From Chryseobacterium geocarposphaerae (GTDB lineage: Bacteria > Bacteroidota > Bacteroidia > Flavobacteriales > Weeksellaceae): a DNA stretch of 64,000 bases. The notes under the pieces are model-generated. The model was not told the DNA's origin. It worked only from the letters and a program-made list of their open reading frames with translations, and did not search any database. The number at the start of each line of letters is the position of its first letter. Position 1 is the stretch's first letter. Made by a program: the position numbers and the translations under genes. Shown in pieces: positions 25,907 through 35,588 of this stretch. The stretch lies in assembly GCF_002797535.1 (NCBI RefSeq), contig NZ_PGFD01000001.1, forward strand, positions 1,054,001 through 1,118,000. The letters are read 5' to 3'.

Positions 25907-27181
25907 ATGTTGGATATTTTTGAAAGAATAAAAGAAAATCCAGGACCTCTTGGACAATTTGCAGACTACGGAGAAGGTTATTTCATTTTCCCTAGATTAG
26001 AAGGTCCTATCGGTCCTAGAATGCAGTTCCAAGGAAGAGAAGTAATTTTCTGGAGTGCAAATGATTACTTAGGAATGTGTAATCATCCGGAAGTTTTAGA
26101 AGCTGATGCAAAAGCGGCCGCAGAATTCGGAATGTTCTATCCTATGGGAGCAAGAGCAATGTCCGGAGAAACTGAACAACACTTACAATTAGAAAGAGAG
26201 CTGGCTGATTTTGTTCAGAAAGAATCTGCTTATCTATTAAACTTCGGTTATCAGGGAATGGTTTCTACCATTGATGCTTTGGTAGGAAGAAATGATGTAA
26301 TTGTTTATGATGTCGATTCTCACGCTTGTATCGTAGATGGAGTAAGACTTCACGCTGGTAAAAGATTTACTTATAAGCACAACAATATTGAAAGTTTAGA
26401 GAAAAACCTTCAGAGAGCAACAAAAGTAGCTCAGGAAACTGGAGGAGGAATTCTTGTTATCACGGAAGGGGTTTTCGGGATGCGAGGACAACAAGGTAAA
26501 CTTAAAGAAATCTGTGAACTAAAATCAAAATATCAATTCAGACTTTTAGTAGATGATGCGCATGGTTTCGGAACTCTGGGTAAAACAGGAGCCGGAGCTG
26601 GAGAAGAGCAAGGTTGTCAGGATCAGATTGATGTTTACTTCTCAACTTTTGCTAAGTCTATGGCTGGTTTCGGAGCTTTCCTTGCAGGAGATAAAGAAAT
26701 CATCAGATATCTGAAATTCAATTTAAGATCTCAGATTTTTGCAAAATCTTTAACAATGCCCATGGTAATCGGAGGTTTAAAAAGATTAGAACTTTTGAGA
26801 ACAAGACCTGAGATCAAAGCTAAGCTTTGGGAAAATGTAAACAAATTACAAAACGGGCTTAGAGAAAGAGGGTTCAACATTGGAGATACCAATACTTGTG
26901 TGACTCCTGTAATGATGCAGGGAACTCCGGTAGAGGCTACTCTATTGGTAAAAGACTTGAGAGAAAAATACGGAATCTTCACATCTGTAGTGGTTTATCC
27001 TGTAATACCTAAAGGAATGATTCTATTAAGATTAATCCCAACGGCATCTCATACCGATGCAGAAATCAATGAAACTCTTGCAGCTTTTGAAGCGATTCAC
27101 GATAAGTTAATAAGTGGCTACTATAAAGAGCAGGAACAAAAATTATTAGAAGAAAAAGGTTTAAGTTTCAAACCGATTTAA
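25907..27181 (+). CDS. Alpha-oxoamine synthase (serine palmitoyltransferase-like); candidate cysteate acyltransferase
   Basis: 424 residues. Typical alpha-oxoamine synthase elements: VIFWSANDYLGMCNHPEV, PMGARAMSGETEQHLQLERE, LLVDDAHGFGTLGKTGAG (PLP aspartate and histidine) and the Schiff-base lysine in VYFSTFAKSMAGFGAFLAG. Length is slightly above KBL/BioF, with a Lys/Glu-rich tail. The family condenses an amino acid with an acyl-CoA or acyl-ACP. In Flavobacterium and Capnocytophaga a close relative condenses cysteate with a fatty-acyl group to make 3-dehydrocapnine, the precursor of sulfonolipids. The adjacent candidate cysteate synthase supports that reading. Serine palmitoyltransferase for sphingolipids is the alternative. 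I expect it to be cytoplasmic or membrane-associated. Confidence 0.85.
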   Translation: MLDIFERIKENPGPLGQFADYGEGYFIFPRLEGPIGPRMQFQGREVIFWSANDYLGMCNHPEVLEADAKAAAEFGMFYPMGARAMSGETEQHLQLERELADFVQKESAYLLNFGYQGMVSTIDALVGRNDVIVYDVDSHACIVDGVRLHAGKRFTYKHNNIESLEKNLQRATKVAQETGGGILVITEGVFGMRGQQGKLKEICELKSKYQFRLLVDDAHGFGTLGKTGAGAGEEQGCQDQIDVYFSTFAKSMAGFGAFLAGDKEIIRYLKFNLRSQIFAKSLTMPMVIGGLKRLELLRTRPEIKAKLWENVNKLQNGLRERGFNIGDTNTCVTPVMMQGTPVEATLLVKDLREKYGIFTSVVVYPVIPKGMILLRLIPTASHTDAEINETLAAFEAIHDKLISGYYKEQEQKLLEEKGLSFKPI

Positions 27182-27195
27182 TAGTAAAAATTAAA

Positions 27196-27226
27196 AAAAC
27201 CACTGAAATTTCCTCAGTGGTTTTTT
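27196..27226 (+). terminator. Terminator after the acyltransferase gene
   Basis: Eleven-bp stem AAAACCACTGA / TCAGTGGTTTT with a 7-base loop, continuing into TT. It ends the putative sulfonolipid gene pair. Confidence 0.9.
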
Positions 27227-27270
27227 ATAAATAATATTCTATAAAACTGAATTTATACAATAAATAATTA

Positions 27271-28155
27271 ATGAAGCTGAGAGGTTATGTTTTGGGAATT
27301 ATATCTGCAATTTCTTACGGATTGCTTCCTATTTTTATTCTCCCCATCAAGCATGCTCATTTTTCCTTAGACGTTACTTTATTTTATAGATTTCTGTTTT
27401 CAGTATTGATGATCGGAGGTTATTTATTGTATTCCAAAGAAAGCTTTCTGATCAGTAAAAAAGAATTATTGGTATTTGCTGTTCTAGGAATTTGTTATGC
27501 GCTTTCCTCAGAATTTTTATTTTTAGGATACGATTATCTTACTCCCGGAATTGCATCAACCGTTCTGTTTATCTATCCGGTTATTGTTGCACTCATCATG
27601 TTTTTCTCTTATAAAGAGAAATTAACGAAACTTTCCATACTCTCATTATTCCTGGCTTTTGCCGGGGTGATTATACTCTGTTTAAAAGGAAACAGTATGG
27701 AAATCAATTATCTCGGACTGGGAATTGTAATGCTGAGTTCAGTATTCTATGCTTTGTATATTGTCATCGTAAATAAGTCGAAGGTACAGGCTTCAGGGTT
27801 TAAGCTTTCATTTTATTCTATGCTGTTTACTTCCGGATTTTTTATGGCAAAAGCAATTCTTGGCAATGAATCTTTTATCATTCCGTCAGCCAATACTTTT
27901 TTCAATTTTTTAATTTTTGCTTTCCTTACTACGGTCATTTCAAGTTTGTGTCTTGTCTATGCAATTAAAGATATCGGATCTACTCCGGCTGCAATTTTAG
28001 GAGCTTTGGAGCCTGTGGTTGCAGTACTAATTAGCGTTTTACTATTTCATGAAAATTTTACTTTTAATCTTTTTCTAGGAATCGTTTTAATCCTGATTGG
28101 AGTTATTTTGAACGTAATTACAGAAAATAAAAAATCAATTAAAACCGAAAAATAA
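27271..28155 (+). CDS. EamA/DMT-family transporter
   Basis: 294 residues with ten membrane helices in two EamA repeats: the first about residues 5-135 (motif DVTLFYRFLFSVLMIGGY), the second about 150-285 (STPAAILGALEPVVAVLISV, the conserved P-x-x-A...E-P-V element). Family members export or exchange amino acids, nucleotide sugars or other small metabolites across the inner membrane. The substrate is not predictable. It is separated by a terminator from the lipid genes and followed, 70 bases later, by the radical SAM gene. Confidence 0.9.
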   Translation: MKLRGYVLGIISAISYGLLPIFILPIKHAHFSLDVTLFYRFLFSVLMIGGYLLYSKESFLISKKELLVFAVLGICYALSSEFLFLGYDYLTPGIASTVLFIYPVIVALIMFFSYKEKLTKLSILSLFLAFAGVIILCLKGNSMEINYLGLGIVMLSSVFYALYIVIVNKSKVQASGFKLSFYSMLFTSGFFMAKAILGNESFIIPSANTFFNFLIFAFLTTVISSLCLVYAIKDIGSTPAAILGALEPVVAVLISVLLFHENFTFNLFLGIVLILIGVILNVITENKKSIKTEK

Positions 28156-28204
28156 AAGAATATTATTCAAAATAAGTTATCCTTAAAAATTCAATTATTT
28201 AAAA

Positions 28205-28212
28205 TAAATTTG
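28205..28212 (+). promoter_or_regulatory. -7 promoter element TAAATTTG
   Basis: TAnnTTTG match 13 bases upstream of the TTG start of the radical SAM gene. It supports the TTG start and a transcript separate from the EamA gene. The leader would be only a few bases long. Confidence 0.5.
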
Positions 28213-28225
28213 TAAAAATTTTCTC

Positions 28226-30421
28226 TTGAAAGATCTGCTTCTCATCACTCCGCCTTTTACCCAGCTTAATACTCCTTATCCTGCGACCGCTTATATTAAA
28301 GGTTTTTTAAACACCAAAAATATTTCAAGCTATCAGATTGATTTGGGGATTGAAGTTATTTTGAAGTTATTTTCAAAAGACGGAATTCAGAAAATTTTTG
28401 ACAAAGAAATTGATATTGAAACTGTTTCAGAAAATTCGCAAAGAATTTTTGCCCTAAGAAATGAATACTTAAAAACTATCGACCAGGTTATTTCTTTTTT
28501 ACAAGGTAAGACTCCAACATTAGCAAGACAGATTTGTTCCATGAACTTTCTTCCCGAAGCTTCAAGATTCAATCAGCTTGATGATATGGAATTTGCTTTT
28601 GGAAATATGGGTCTTCAGGATAAAGCTAAACATTTGGCTACCTTATATTTAGAAGATATTTCCGATTATATTGTTGAAAATATTGATGCGGACTTTGGTT
28701 TCAGCAGGTACGCCGAAAGATTAGGAAAAAGTGCCAATTCTTTTGATGAGTTATATTCAAAACTGTCAGACAGTCAAACATTTATTGATGACTTTACGTT
28801 AAAAATCCTTCAGGAAAAATTAGAATTAACTAAACCAAAATTGGTTTGTTTTTCAGTACCGTTTCCTGGAAATCTCTATGCCGGTTTTCGTTGTGCCAAA
28901 TTCATTAAAGAAAATTACCCACATATAAAAATTGCAATGGGTGGAGGTTTTCCCAACACCGAACTGCGGGAAGTAAAAGACAAACGGGTTTTTGAATTTT
29001 TTGATTATATCACTTTAGATGACGGTGAAGTCCCTCTTGAACTCCTTTACAAAAACATTTGTCATCCCGGTCAAAGTGAAGAGCCTCAATATAAAAGAAC
29101 TTTTTTAGTTGAAAACCAAGAAGTTACTTATAAAAACAATTCAAAAAGACACGATTACAAACAATCAGAAATAGGAACTCCCGATTATAATGATTTACAG
29201 CTGGATAAATATATTTCTGTTATAGAAATTGCCAATCCGATGCACAGTTTATGGAGCGACGGAAGATGGAACAAATTAACAATGGCGCACGGTTGCTATT
29301 GGGGAAAATGTACTTTCTGTGATATTTCTTTGGATTATATAAAAATTTACGAACCTATTTCTGCAAAAATTTTAGTTGACAGAATGGAAGAGTTAATCCA
29401 AACGACTGGTGAAACCGGATTCCATTTTGTGGATGAAGCTGCTCCACCTGCTTTGATGCGTGAAGTTGCTTTAGAAATTTTAAGAAGAAATCTGGTAGTG
29501 ACTTGGTGGACCAATATCCGTTTTGAAAAAAGCTTTACCCGCGATTTATGTTTTTTACTAAAACTTTCCGGCTGTGTTGCTGTTTCGGGAGGACTTGAAG
29601 TTGCGAGTGACAGATTATTAAAATTAATTGATAAAGGAATATCTGTAGAACAGGTTGCCCAGGTTACTAGAAATTTCACTGAATCAGGAATTATGATTCA
29701 CGCTTATCTGATGTATGGCTACCCGACTCAGACCATTCAGGAAACAGTTGACTCTTTAGAGATGGTCCGTCAGTTATTTGAAATGGGAATTTTGCAAAGT
29801 GGATTTTGGCATCAATTCGCTATGACTGCTCACTCACCTGTCGGATTGAACCCGGAAGAATTTGGAGTAACTCCAATCAAACAGAAAATTTTGTTTGCCA
29901 ACAACGATATTGATTTCACAGACAAAACCGGAATCGATCATGGGAAATTCAGTTTCGGTCTGAAAAAATCTTTGTTCAATTATATGCATGGAATTAATTT
30001 TGAGCTTCCTCTCCAGGAATGGTTTGATTTTAAAATTCCGAGAACAACTGTTCACCCCGATTATATTCATGACTGCTTGCTTGAAAATAATGATTTTAAA
30101 TTTAAAAGAAACTTAAAAGTTGTTTTTCTGACTAAAAACGTAATCGCTGAGAATCGCGTAAAAACAAAAAAGAAATATATTTACCCGTACACGCAACTTA
30201 CATTCCACTTAAAAACGAATATCTTAACCGTTGATCTGGATCAGGAACAGGCAGAATGGCTGATAAGAATTCTTGAAGAAAACTTTATAGGACAATCCAA
30301 AACCACTACACTTCAACAACTTAAGACAAATTTTGAAGAAAATTTTGAAGATTTTGAATTGTTCTGGTTTTCAAAGCCGATACAGCAACTGAAAGAAAAT
30401 GGTATAATTCTGAGCTTATAA
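28226..30421 (+). CDS. B12-binding-domain radical SAM protein
   Basis: 731 residues, starting at TTG (LLLITPPFTQLNTPYPATAY follows soon after, as in the family). A B12-binding-like Rossmann region occupies about residues 1-280, with KPKLVCFSVPFPGNLYAGFR and IKIAMGGGFPNTEL. The radical SAM domain has the [4Fe-4S] motif CYWGKCTFC (Cys357, Cys362, Cys365), then GFHFVDEAAPP and SGGLEVASDRLLKLIDKGIS. The C-terminal ~200 residues are specific to this subfamily. Reaction unknown; the architecture resembles B12-dependent radical SAM methylases and related enzymes. Residues about 279-289 look like an inserted repeat (see the repeat at 29060). Confidence 0.85.
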   Translation: MKDLLLITPPFTQLNTPYPATAYIKGFLNTKNISSYQIDLGIEVILKLFSKDGIQKIFDKEIDIETVSENSQRIFALRNEYLKTIDQVISFLQGKTPTLARQICSMNFLPEASRFNQLDDMEFAFGNMGLQDKAKHLATLYLEDISDYIVENIDADFGFSRYAERLGKSANSFDELYSKLSDSQTFIDDFTLKILQEKLELTKPKLVCFSVPFPGNLYAGFRCAKFIKENYPHIKIAMGGGFPNTELREVKDKRVFEFFDYITLDDGEVPLELLYKNICHPGQSEEPQYKRTFLVENQEVTYKNNSKRHDYKQSEIGTPDYNDLQLDKYISVIEIANPMHSLWSDGRWNKLTMAHGCYWGKCTFCDISLDYIKIYEPISAKILVDRMEELIQTTGETGFHFVDEAAPPALMREVALEILRRNLVVTWWTNIRFEKSFTRDLCFLLKLSGCVAVSGGLEVASDRLLKLIDKGISVEQVAQVTRNFTESGIMIHAYLMYGYPTQTIQETVDSLEMVRQLFEMGILQSGFWHQFAMTAHSPVGLNPEEFGVTPIKQKILFANNDIDFTDKTGIDHGKFSFGLKKSLFNYMHGINFELPLQEWFDFKIPRTTVHPDYIHDCLLENNDFKFKRNLKVVFLTKNVIAENRVKTKKKYIYPYTQLTFHLKTNILTVDLDQEQAEWLIRILEENFIGQSKTTTLQQLKTNFEENFEDFELFWFSKPIQQLKENGIILSL
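29060..29090 (+). repeat. Fragment resembling the palindromic repeat, in frame within a coding region
   Basis: Reads TGTCATCCCGGTCAAAGTGA then AGAGCCTCAAT. Compared with the left half of the element at 10610, it shares TGTCAT, the block GTGAAGA and CTCAAT at matching order and spacing. It translates in frame as ICHPGQSEEPQ inside the radical SAM protein, between the B12-binding-like region and the radical SAM domain. By-eye similarity only; chance resemblance is not excluded. Confidence 0.4.
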
Positions 30422-30453
30422 TTTTCTAAATTTTAATATAGAATTACTAAAAT

Positions 30454-30482
30454 AAAATCCTGAAAAATGATTTCAGGATTTT
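30454..30482. terminator. Bidirectional terminator after the radical SAM gene
   Basis: Twelve-bp stem AAAATCCTGAAA / TTTCAGGATTTT, 5-base loop, with T-runs on both strands. It lies between convergent stops at 30421 and 30504. Confidence 0.9.
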
Positions 30483-30503
30483 TTATTCTTAAACAATAGT
30501 AAT

Positions 30504-31325
30504 TTATTTTTCAACACCATCTTTTTTAACTTCACCAACTATTATTTTGTCTTGATTTTTAATAAAGTTCGGATCTAAAATGGCCATCCGCTCAGCAATT
30601 GCCTTATAAGTCGGAAATTTTAAAATGGATGCTCTGCCAGACATTTGCCTGTAAAGTGTAAAAATTTTTCCGCCGGCAGTTTTAATTTGTTTCGTAGTTG
30701 TAATATATTTTCCGATATATTTGCTATTGGCATCATAGATTTCAATATCAACAAAAGTTTTTTCAGAAACTGTATCTTCTGATCCGAAGCTTACAGGCAA
30801 ATTTGTAAAGTAACCAACTGGCTTTCCATTACTTAAAATTTCACCAACACTATTTACCGTAATATTCAGTTTATCAATTTTACTTCTTGTGGTATAAGCA
30901 TCTTTAGTCTTTGTATCCAGCTTTCGTTTAGGAGCATTGCTGAAAAGCTCATCAAGATTTTTAATATTAATTCCCTTATTATCAATAAGTTTCAGTCCTT
31001 TAATTGAGGTATAGACTGCTGATTTTTCTTCACCCGAAAATGCTGACGGTGAAATATAATCAAGTTCCAGCGTTTTATCACGGTTATAAACCCTGTTTAA
31101 TTTTATATAACTATCTCTTACAGAATCAACAACACTTTTATCTACAAATTCTATCGTATAAATGGGAGTTTCTTTCAGATCCAGAAAAGTATATTCATTA
31201 GATTTGCTTGAAACTTTAGCTACATGAATTCCATCAATACTGATAATTCCTCTCTTAGTTTTAATTTCCTGAGCTTTTAAAAAAAATCCCAGTATTGTAA
31301 ATAAAATGATTAAACTTTTCCTCAT
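30504..31325 (-). CDS. Secreted hypothetical protein
   Basis: 273 residues with a Sec signal peptide (MRKSLIILFTILGFFLKAQ) and no membrane anchor after it. The mature part is Lys/Asp/Ser-rich with predicted beta strands (KRGIISIDGIHVAKVSSKSN) and a C-terminal helical stretch (FPTYKAIAERMAILDPNF). No family recognised. Periplasmic or secreted location is inferred from the signal. It lies downstream of atpC on the same strand, but a terminator separates them. Confidence 0.65.
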   Translation of the reverse strand: MRKSLIILFTILGFFLKAQEIKTKRGIISIDGIHVAKVSSKSNEYTFLDLKETPIYTIEFVDKSVVDSVRDSYIKLNRVYNRDKTLELDYISPSAFSGEEKSAVYTSIKGLKLIDNKGINIKNLDELFSNAPKRKLDTKTKDAYTTRSKIDKLNITVNSVGEILSNGKPVGYFTNLPVSFGSEDTVSEKTFVDIEIYDANSKYIGKYITTTKQIKTAGGKIFTLYRQMSGRASILKFPTYKAIAERMAILDPNFIKNQDKIIVGEVKKDGVEK

Positions 31326-31352
31326 AAAATCAGTTTTTTACATGACATAAAA

Positions 31353-31376
31353 AAAGTGTAACCAAAGTTACACTTT
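31353..31376 (-). terminator. Terminator of atpDC
   Basis: Perfect 10-bp stem AAAGTGTAAC / GTTACACTTT, loop CAAA, minus-strand T-run, about 30 bases past the atpC stop. Confidence 0.88.
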
Positions 31377-31405
31377 CTTGAAAATATATTTAGCTTTTCA
31401 TTTAA

Positions 31406-31687
31406 TTATTCACAAAGGATAATTCCTTTATCATGATTAAATTCTACAACACCGCTTTTGATTGGGTAAGAAAAAACAGAATCTTTATCGTTTTCTTTAG
31501 TAAAGTTTTTGGCATATGCTTCATCAATTGAGTTTGCATATAATTTCACTTTACCACCAATTAAAGAAGAAACAATTCCTGCGTGGTTTTTCATGATGTG
31601 AAACTCACCATTTTTTCCAGGCAACAATACTGAGTTTACTTCTCCTTCAAAAACTACGTATTCTGGTGTTAAAATTTTTATATTCAT
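31406..31687 (-). CDS. atpC: F0F1 ATP synthase subunit epsilon (short form)
   Basis: 93 residues, comprising only the N-terminal beta-sandwich (MNIKILTPEYVVFEGEVNSV, LPGKNGEFHIMKNHAGIVSS). The C-terminal helical hairpin of longer epsilon subunits is missing, as is usual in Bacteroidota. Epsilon couples the F1 rotor to the c-ring and is located at the cytoplasmic face. It is the second gene after atpD with 84 bases between. Without the helical hairpin, the classical inhibition of ATP hydrolysis by epsilon is not expected. Confidence 0.93.
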   Translation of the reverse strand: MNIKILTPEYVVFEGEVNSVLLPGKNGEFHIMKNHAGIVSSLIGGKVKLYANSIDEAYAKNFTKENDKDSVFSYPIKSGVVEFNHDKGIILCE

Positions 31688-31771
31688 TTTTATGAAATTA
31701 TAGATTATAGATTTTAAATTATAAATTATTGAAATTCAATCTAAAATCTAAAATTTAACATTTAAAATTTA

Positions 31772-33316
<1,545 letters not shown>

Positions 33317-33430
33317 TCATAAACCTACAATTGGTAAAAAAGAGATTTTTATCATGCTTTTCGGAGAATCTAAAATTAGGATTCTTCTATTTAATTTTTT
33401 GTAAATTCTTACAAATAGTATAAATTACTA

Positions 33431-33471
33431 AGATATCATAAATATAAAACTTATATAATAGATATCATAAA
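33431..33471. repeat. Two 12-bp direct repeats, AGATATCATAAA
   Basis: Exact copies at 33431-33442 and 33460-33471 (29 bases start to start), each with a GATATC palindrome, inside the atpD-ribF intergenic region and about 56 bases upstream of the ribF -7 element. It could be a binding site, but A/T-rich chance repeats are common. Confidence 0.4.
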
Positions 33472-33526
33472 AGTTATATCTTTAAAATAACTCTTACGAT
33501 ATAATACCAGATAATTTTAAAGGCTT

Positions 33527-33534
33527 TATATTTG
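33527..33534 (+). promoter_or_regulatory. -7 promoter element TATATTTG for ribF
   Basis: TAnnTTTG match 20 bases before the TTG start of ribF. No FMN riboswitch-like sequence is seen in the short leader. Confidence 0.65.
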
Positions 33535-33554
33535 CAGTCAAAATTTTTCCTGTT

Positions 33555-34475
33555 TTGAAAGTTTTCAAGAATTTCACAGATTATACTTCCCAAAAACCTT
33601 TGGCACTGTCTTTAGGTATGTTTGACGGTGTACATCTTGGACACAAAAGTATTATTGATGAGTTAATAAAAATAGGTTCTGAGAACAATCTTGAAACCGC
33701 AATCCTTACTTTTTGGCCACATCCGAGATTTGTTTTTAATCCTAATGAAGATTTAAAGCTTCTGAATACTCTGGAAGAAAAGAAATCACTCATGAATAAA
33801 TACGGGATTGATAATCTTTTCTTAAAAGAATTCGATGAAGAATTCAGAAACTTAACGGGTGAAGAATTTGTTCGACAGGTCTTGATCGATAAACTAAATG
33901 TAAAATATCTAATAATCGGCTACGATCATTCTTTTGGGAAAAACAAAAGCGGAAACTTTGAATTGCTCCAAAAACTTTCAAAAGAACTTGATTTTGAAGT
34001 AGAACAAATGGAAGCAATTAATATTCACGAAAATAATATCAGTTCTACCAAGGTACGAAATGCACTTTTAGCAGGAAACATTAAAGAGGCTAATGAAATG
34101 TTGGGGTACTCCTACTCTGTTTCCGGAAGTATTGTTCATGGGAAAAAAATCGGAAGAACCATAGGTTATCCCACTGCCAATATCGAAACGGAATCCATTA
34201 AACTTCTACCGAAAAAAGGTGCTTATATTGTTGAAGTTTTTGTAAAAGGTCAGCAATATAAAGGGATGCTAAGTGTGGGAACCAATCCTACCGTTAATGG
34301 GGAAAAACTGACCGTTGAAGTTTACATTCTTGATTTTGAAGGGGATATTTATGATGAAAAAATTACTGTAAAATTCAGAGATTTTCTTCACGATGAAATA
34401 AAATTCGAAGGTCTGGAAAAATTGATTGAAAGACTGGATGAGGATAAAAGATTGACGGAAGAGTTTCAGTTTTAG
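33555..34475 (+). CDS. ribF: Bifunctional riboflavin kinase / FAD synthetase
   Basis: 306 residues. The N-terminal FAD synthetase (nucleotidyltransferase) domain has SLGMFDGVHLGHKSI and the conserved TFWPHPRFVF and YLIIGYDHSFGKNKSGN. The C-terminal riboflavin kinase domain (from about 185) has HGKKIGRTIGYPTANI and SVGTNPTVNGEKLTVEVYIL. It phosphorylates riboflavin to FMN and adenylates it to FAD in the cytoplasm. The start is TTG at 33555 (KVFKNF follows); no better ATG precedes the GMFDGVHLGH motif. Its end overlaps the convergent YjbR-family gene by 4 bases. Confidence 0.95.
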   Translation: MKVFKNFTDYTSQKPLALSLGMFDGVHLGHKSIIDELIKIGSENNLETAILTFWPHPRFVFNPNEDLKLLNTLEEKKSLMNKYGIDNLFLKEFDEEFRNLTGEEFVRQVLIDKLNVKYLIIGYDHSFGKNKSGNFELLQKLSKELDFEVEQMEAINIHENNISSTKVRNALLAGNIKEANEMLGYSYSVSGSIVHGKKIGRTIGYPTANIETESIKLLPKKGAYIVEVFVKGQQYKGMLSVGTNPTVNGEKLTVEVYILDFEGDIYDEKITVKFRDFLHDEIKFEGLEKLIERLDEDKRLTEEFQF

Positions 34476-34825
34476 CCATTTAAAATCTCTTCTTTGGCTT
34501 TTTTTGTTAAAGATTTAAATACCAGATCATACGACTGATCAATCATTTTAAAAATCAAATCTCTTTTCAGCCCATCTACCATCACGGAGTTCCAATGGGT
34601 TTTATTCATATGGAATGCTCCGGTAATTTGTGGATATTGCTCACGAAGTTCGGCGCTCCACTCCGGATCCGTTTTTACATTGATACTTAAAGGCTGCTTT
34701 TCTAAAGCCATCAATAAAAACATTTTTGTTCCTACCTTCATCACAAGAGTTTCATTATCAAAAGGAAAACTTTCTGTAACTCCTTTTTTGGCAAGACAAT
34801 AGTCTAAAATTTCGTTGGCATCCAT
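34472..34825 (-). CDS. MmcQ/YjbR family protein
   Basis: 117 residues with the family pattern: LDYCLAKKGVTESFPFDNET at the N-terminus, MFLLMALEKQPLSINVKTDP in the middle, and the conserved MNKTHWNSVMVDG near residue 80. The fold is CyaY-like and often annotated as DNA-binding; no reaction is established. It is convergent with ribF, overlapping its stop by four bases, so no terminator fits between them. Confidence 0.88.
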   Translation of the reverse strand: MDANEILDYCLAKKGVTESFPFDNETLVMKVGTKMFLLMALEKQPLSINVKTDPEWSAELREQYPQITGAFHMNKTHWNSVMVDGLKRDLIFKMIDQSYDLVFKSLTKKAKEEILNG

Positions 34826-34917
34826 ATTTTGTGGGCAATGGTAATTTTTTGTAAAACTTTATTTCAAATTTAGTAAATTTAAGAAAGAAACATCATGACT
34901 ACAAACAACATTATTTT

Positions 34918-35574
34918 ATGAAAGCTTTGGTAATCGGCGCTACAGGTGCTACAGGAAAAGATCTGGTTAATCAGCTACTCAATGATCAGGATTTTGAAGA
35001 AGTGGATGTTTTTGTAAGAAAACCCATTGATATTCAAAATAATAAGCTCAACGTCCATCTCGTGAATTTTGAAAAGCCTGAAGAATGGAAAGATCTGGTA
35101 AAAGGAGATGTTGCATTTTCCTGTCTCGGAACAACTTTAAAAGCTGCCGGAAGCAAAGAGGCACAGCGAAAAGTAGATTACGATTACCAATATGAATTTG
35201 CGAAAGCTGCCAAAGAAAATAATGTGGAAGATTATATTTTGGTTTCGGCTTATGGCGCCAATCCGAAATCAAAGATCTTTTATTCTAAAATGAAAGGTGA
35301 GCTAGAAGAAGCCGTAAAACAACTTCATTTTAATAAAATCACTATTTTCAAACCCGGAATGCTGGAAAGAAAGAATTCGGATAGAACCGGAGAGGTTTTA
35401 GGAAGCAGAATTATAAAATTTGCCAATAAACTAGGTTTACTGGAAAGTCAGAAACCTTTGTCTACAGATATTTTAGCTAAGGCCATGGTAAAATCTTCAA
35501 AGATAAAAAGTAATGGTTACTCTAGTATTAAACTGGGAAATATTTCTTGTTTTGCTGAGAAAAGCAATGACTAA
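34918..35574 (+). CDS. NAD(P)-binding short-chain oxidoreductase (atypical SDR, HTATIP2-like)
   Basis: 218 residues with an N-terminal nucleotide-binding loop (ALVIGATGATGKDLVNQLL, G-x-x-G-x-x-G) and a Rossmann fold. Further features are DVAFSCLGTTLKAAGSKEAQ, a YILVSAYGAN segment and a Y-x-x-x-K-like IFYSKMKGELE. The form matches atypical SDR proteins of the NAD(P)H-binding (NmrA/HTATIP2) kind. Substrate unknown. Cytoplasmic, single gene. Confidence 0.82.
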   Translation: MKALVIGATGATGKDLVNQLLNDQDFEEVDVFVRKPIDIQNNKLNVHLVNFEKPEEWKDLVKGDVAFSCLGTTLKAAGSKEAQRKVDYDYQYEFAKAAKENNVEDYILVSAYGANPKSKIFYSKMKGELEEAVKQLHFNKITIFKPGMLERKNSDRTGEVLGSRIIKFANKLGLLESQKPLSTDILAKAMVKSSKIKSNGYSSIKLGNISCFAEKSND

Positions 35575-35588
35575 GAGATGTTTGCTTA

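Noticed and set aside
28141..28225. Riboswitch (cobalamin) upstream of the B12-binding radical SAM gene
   Set aside because: The gap is only 70 bases, A/T-rich, with no B12-box-like sequence; too short for the element.
33481..33554. FMN riboswitch upstream of ribF
   Set aside because: No conserved FMN-element segments; the promoter lies about 20 bases from the start, leaving no room.
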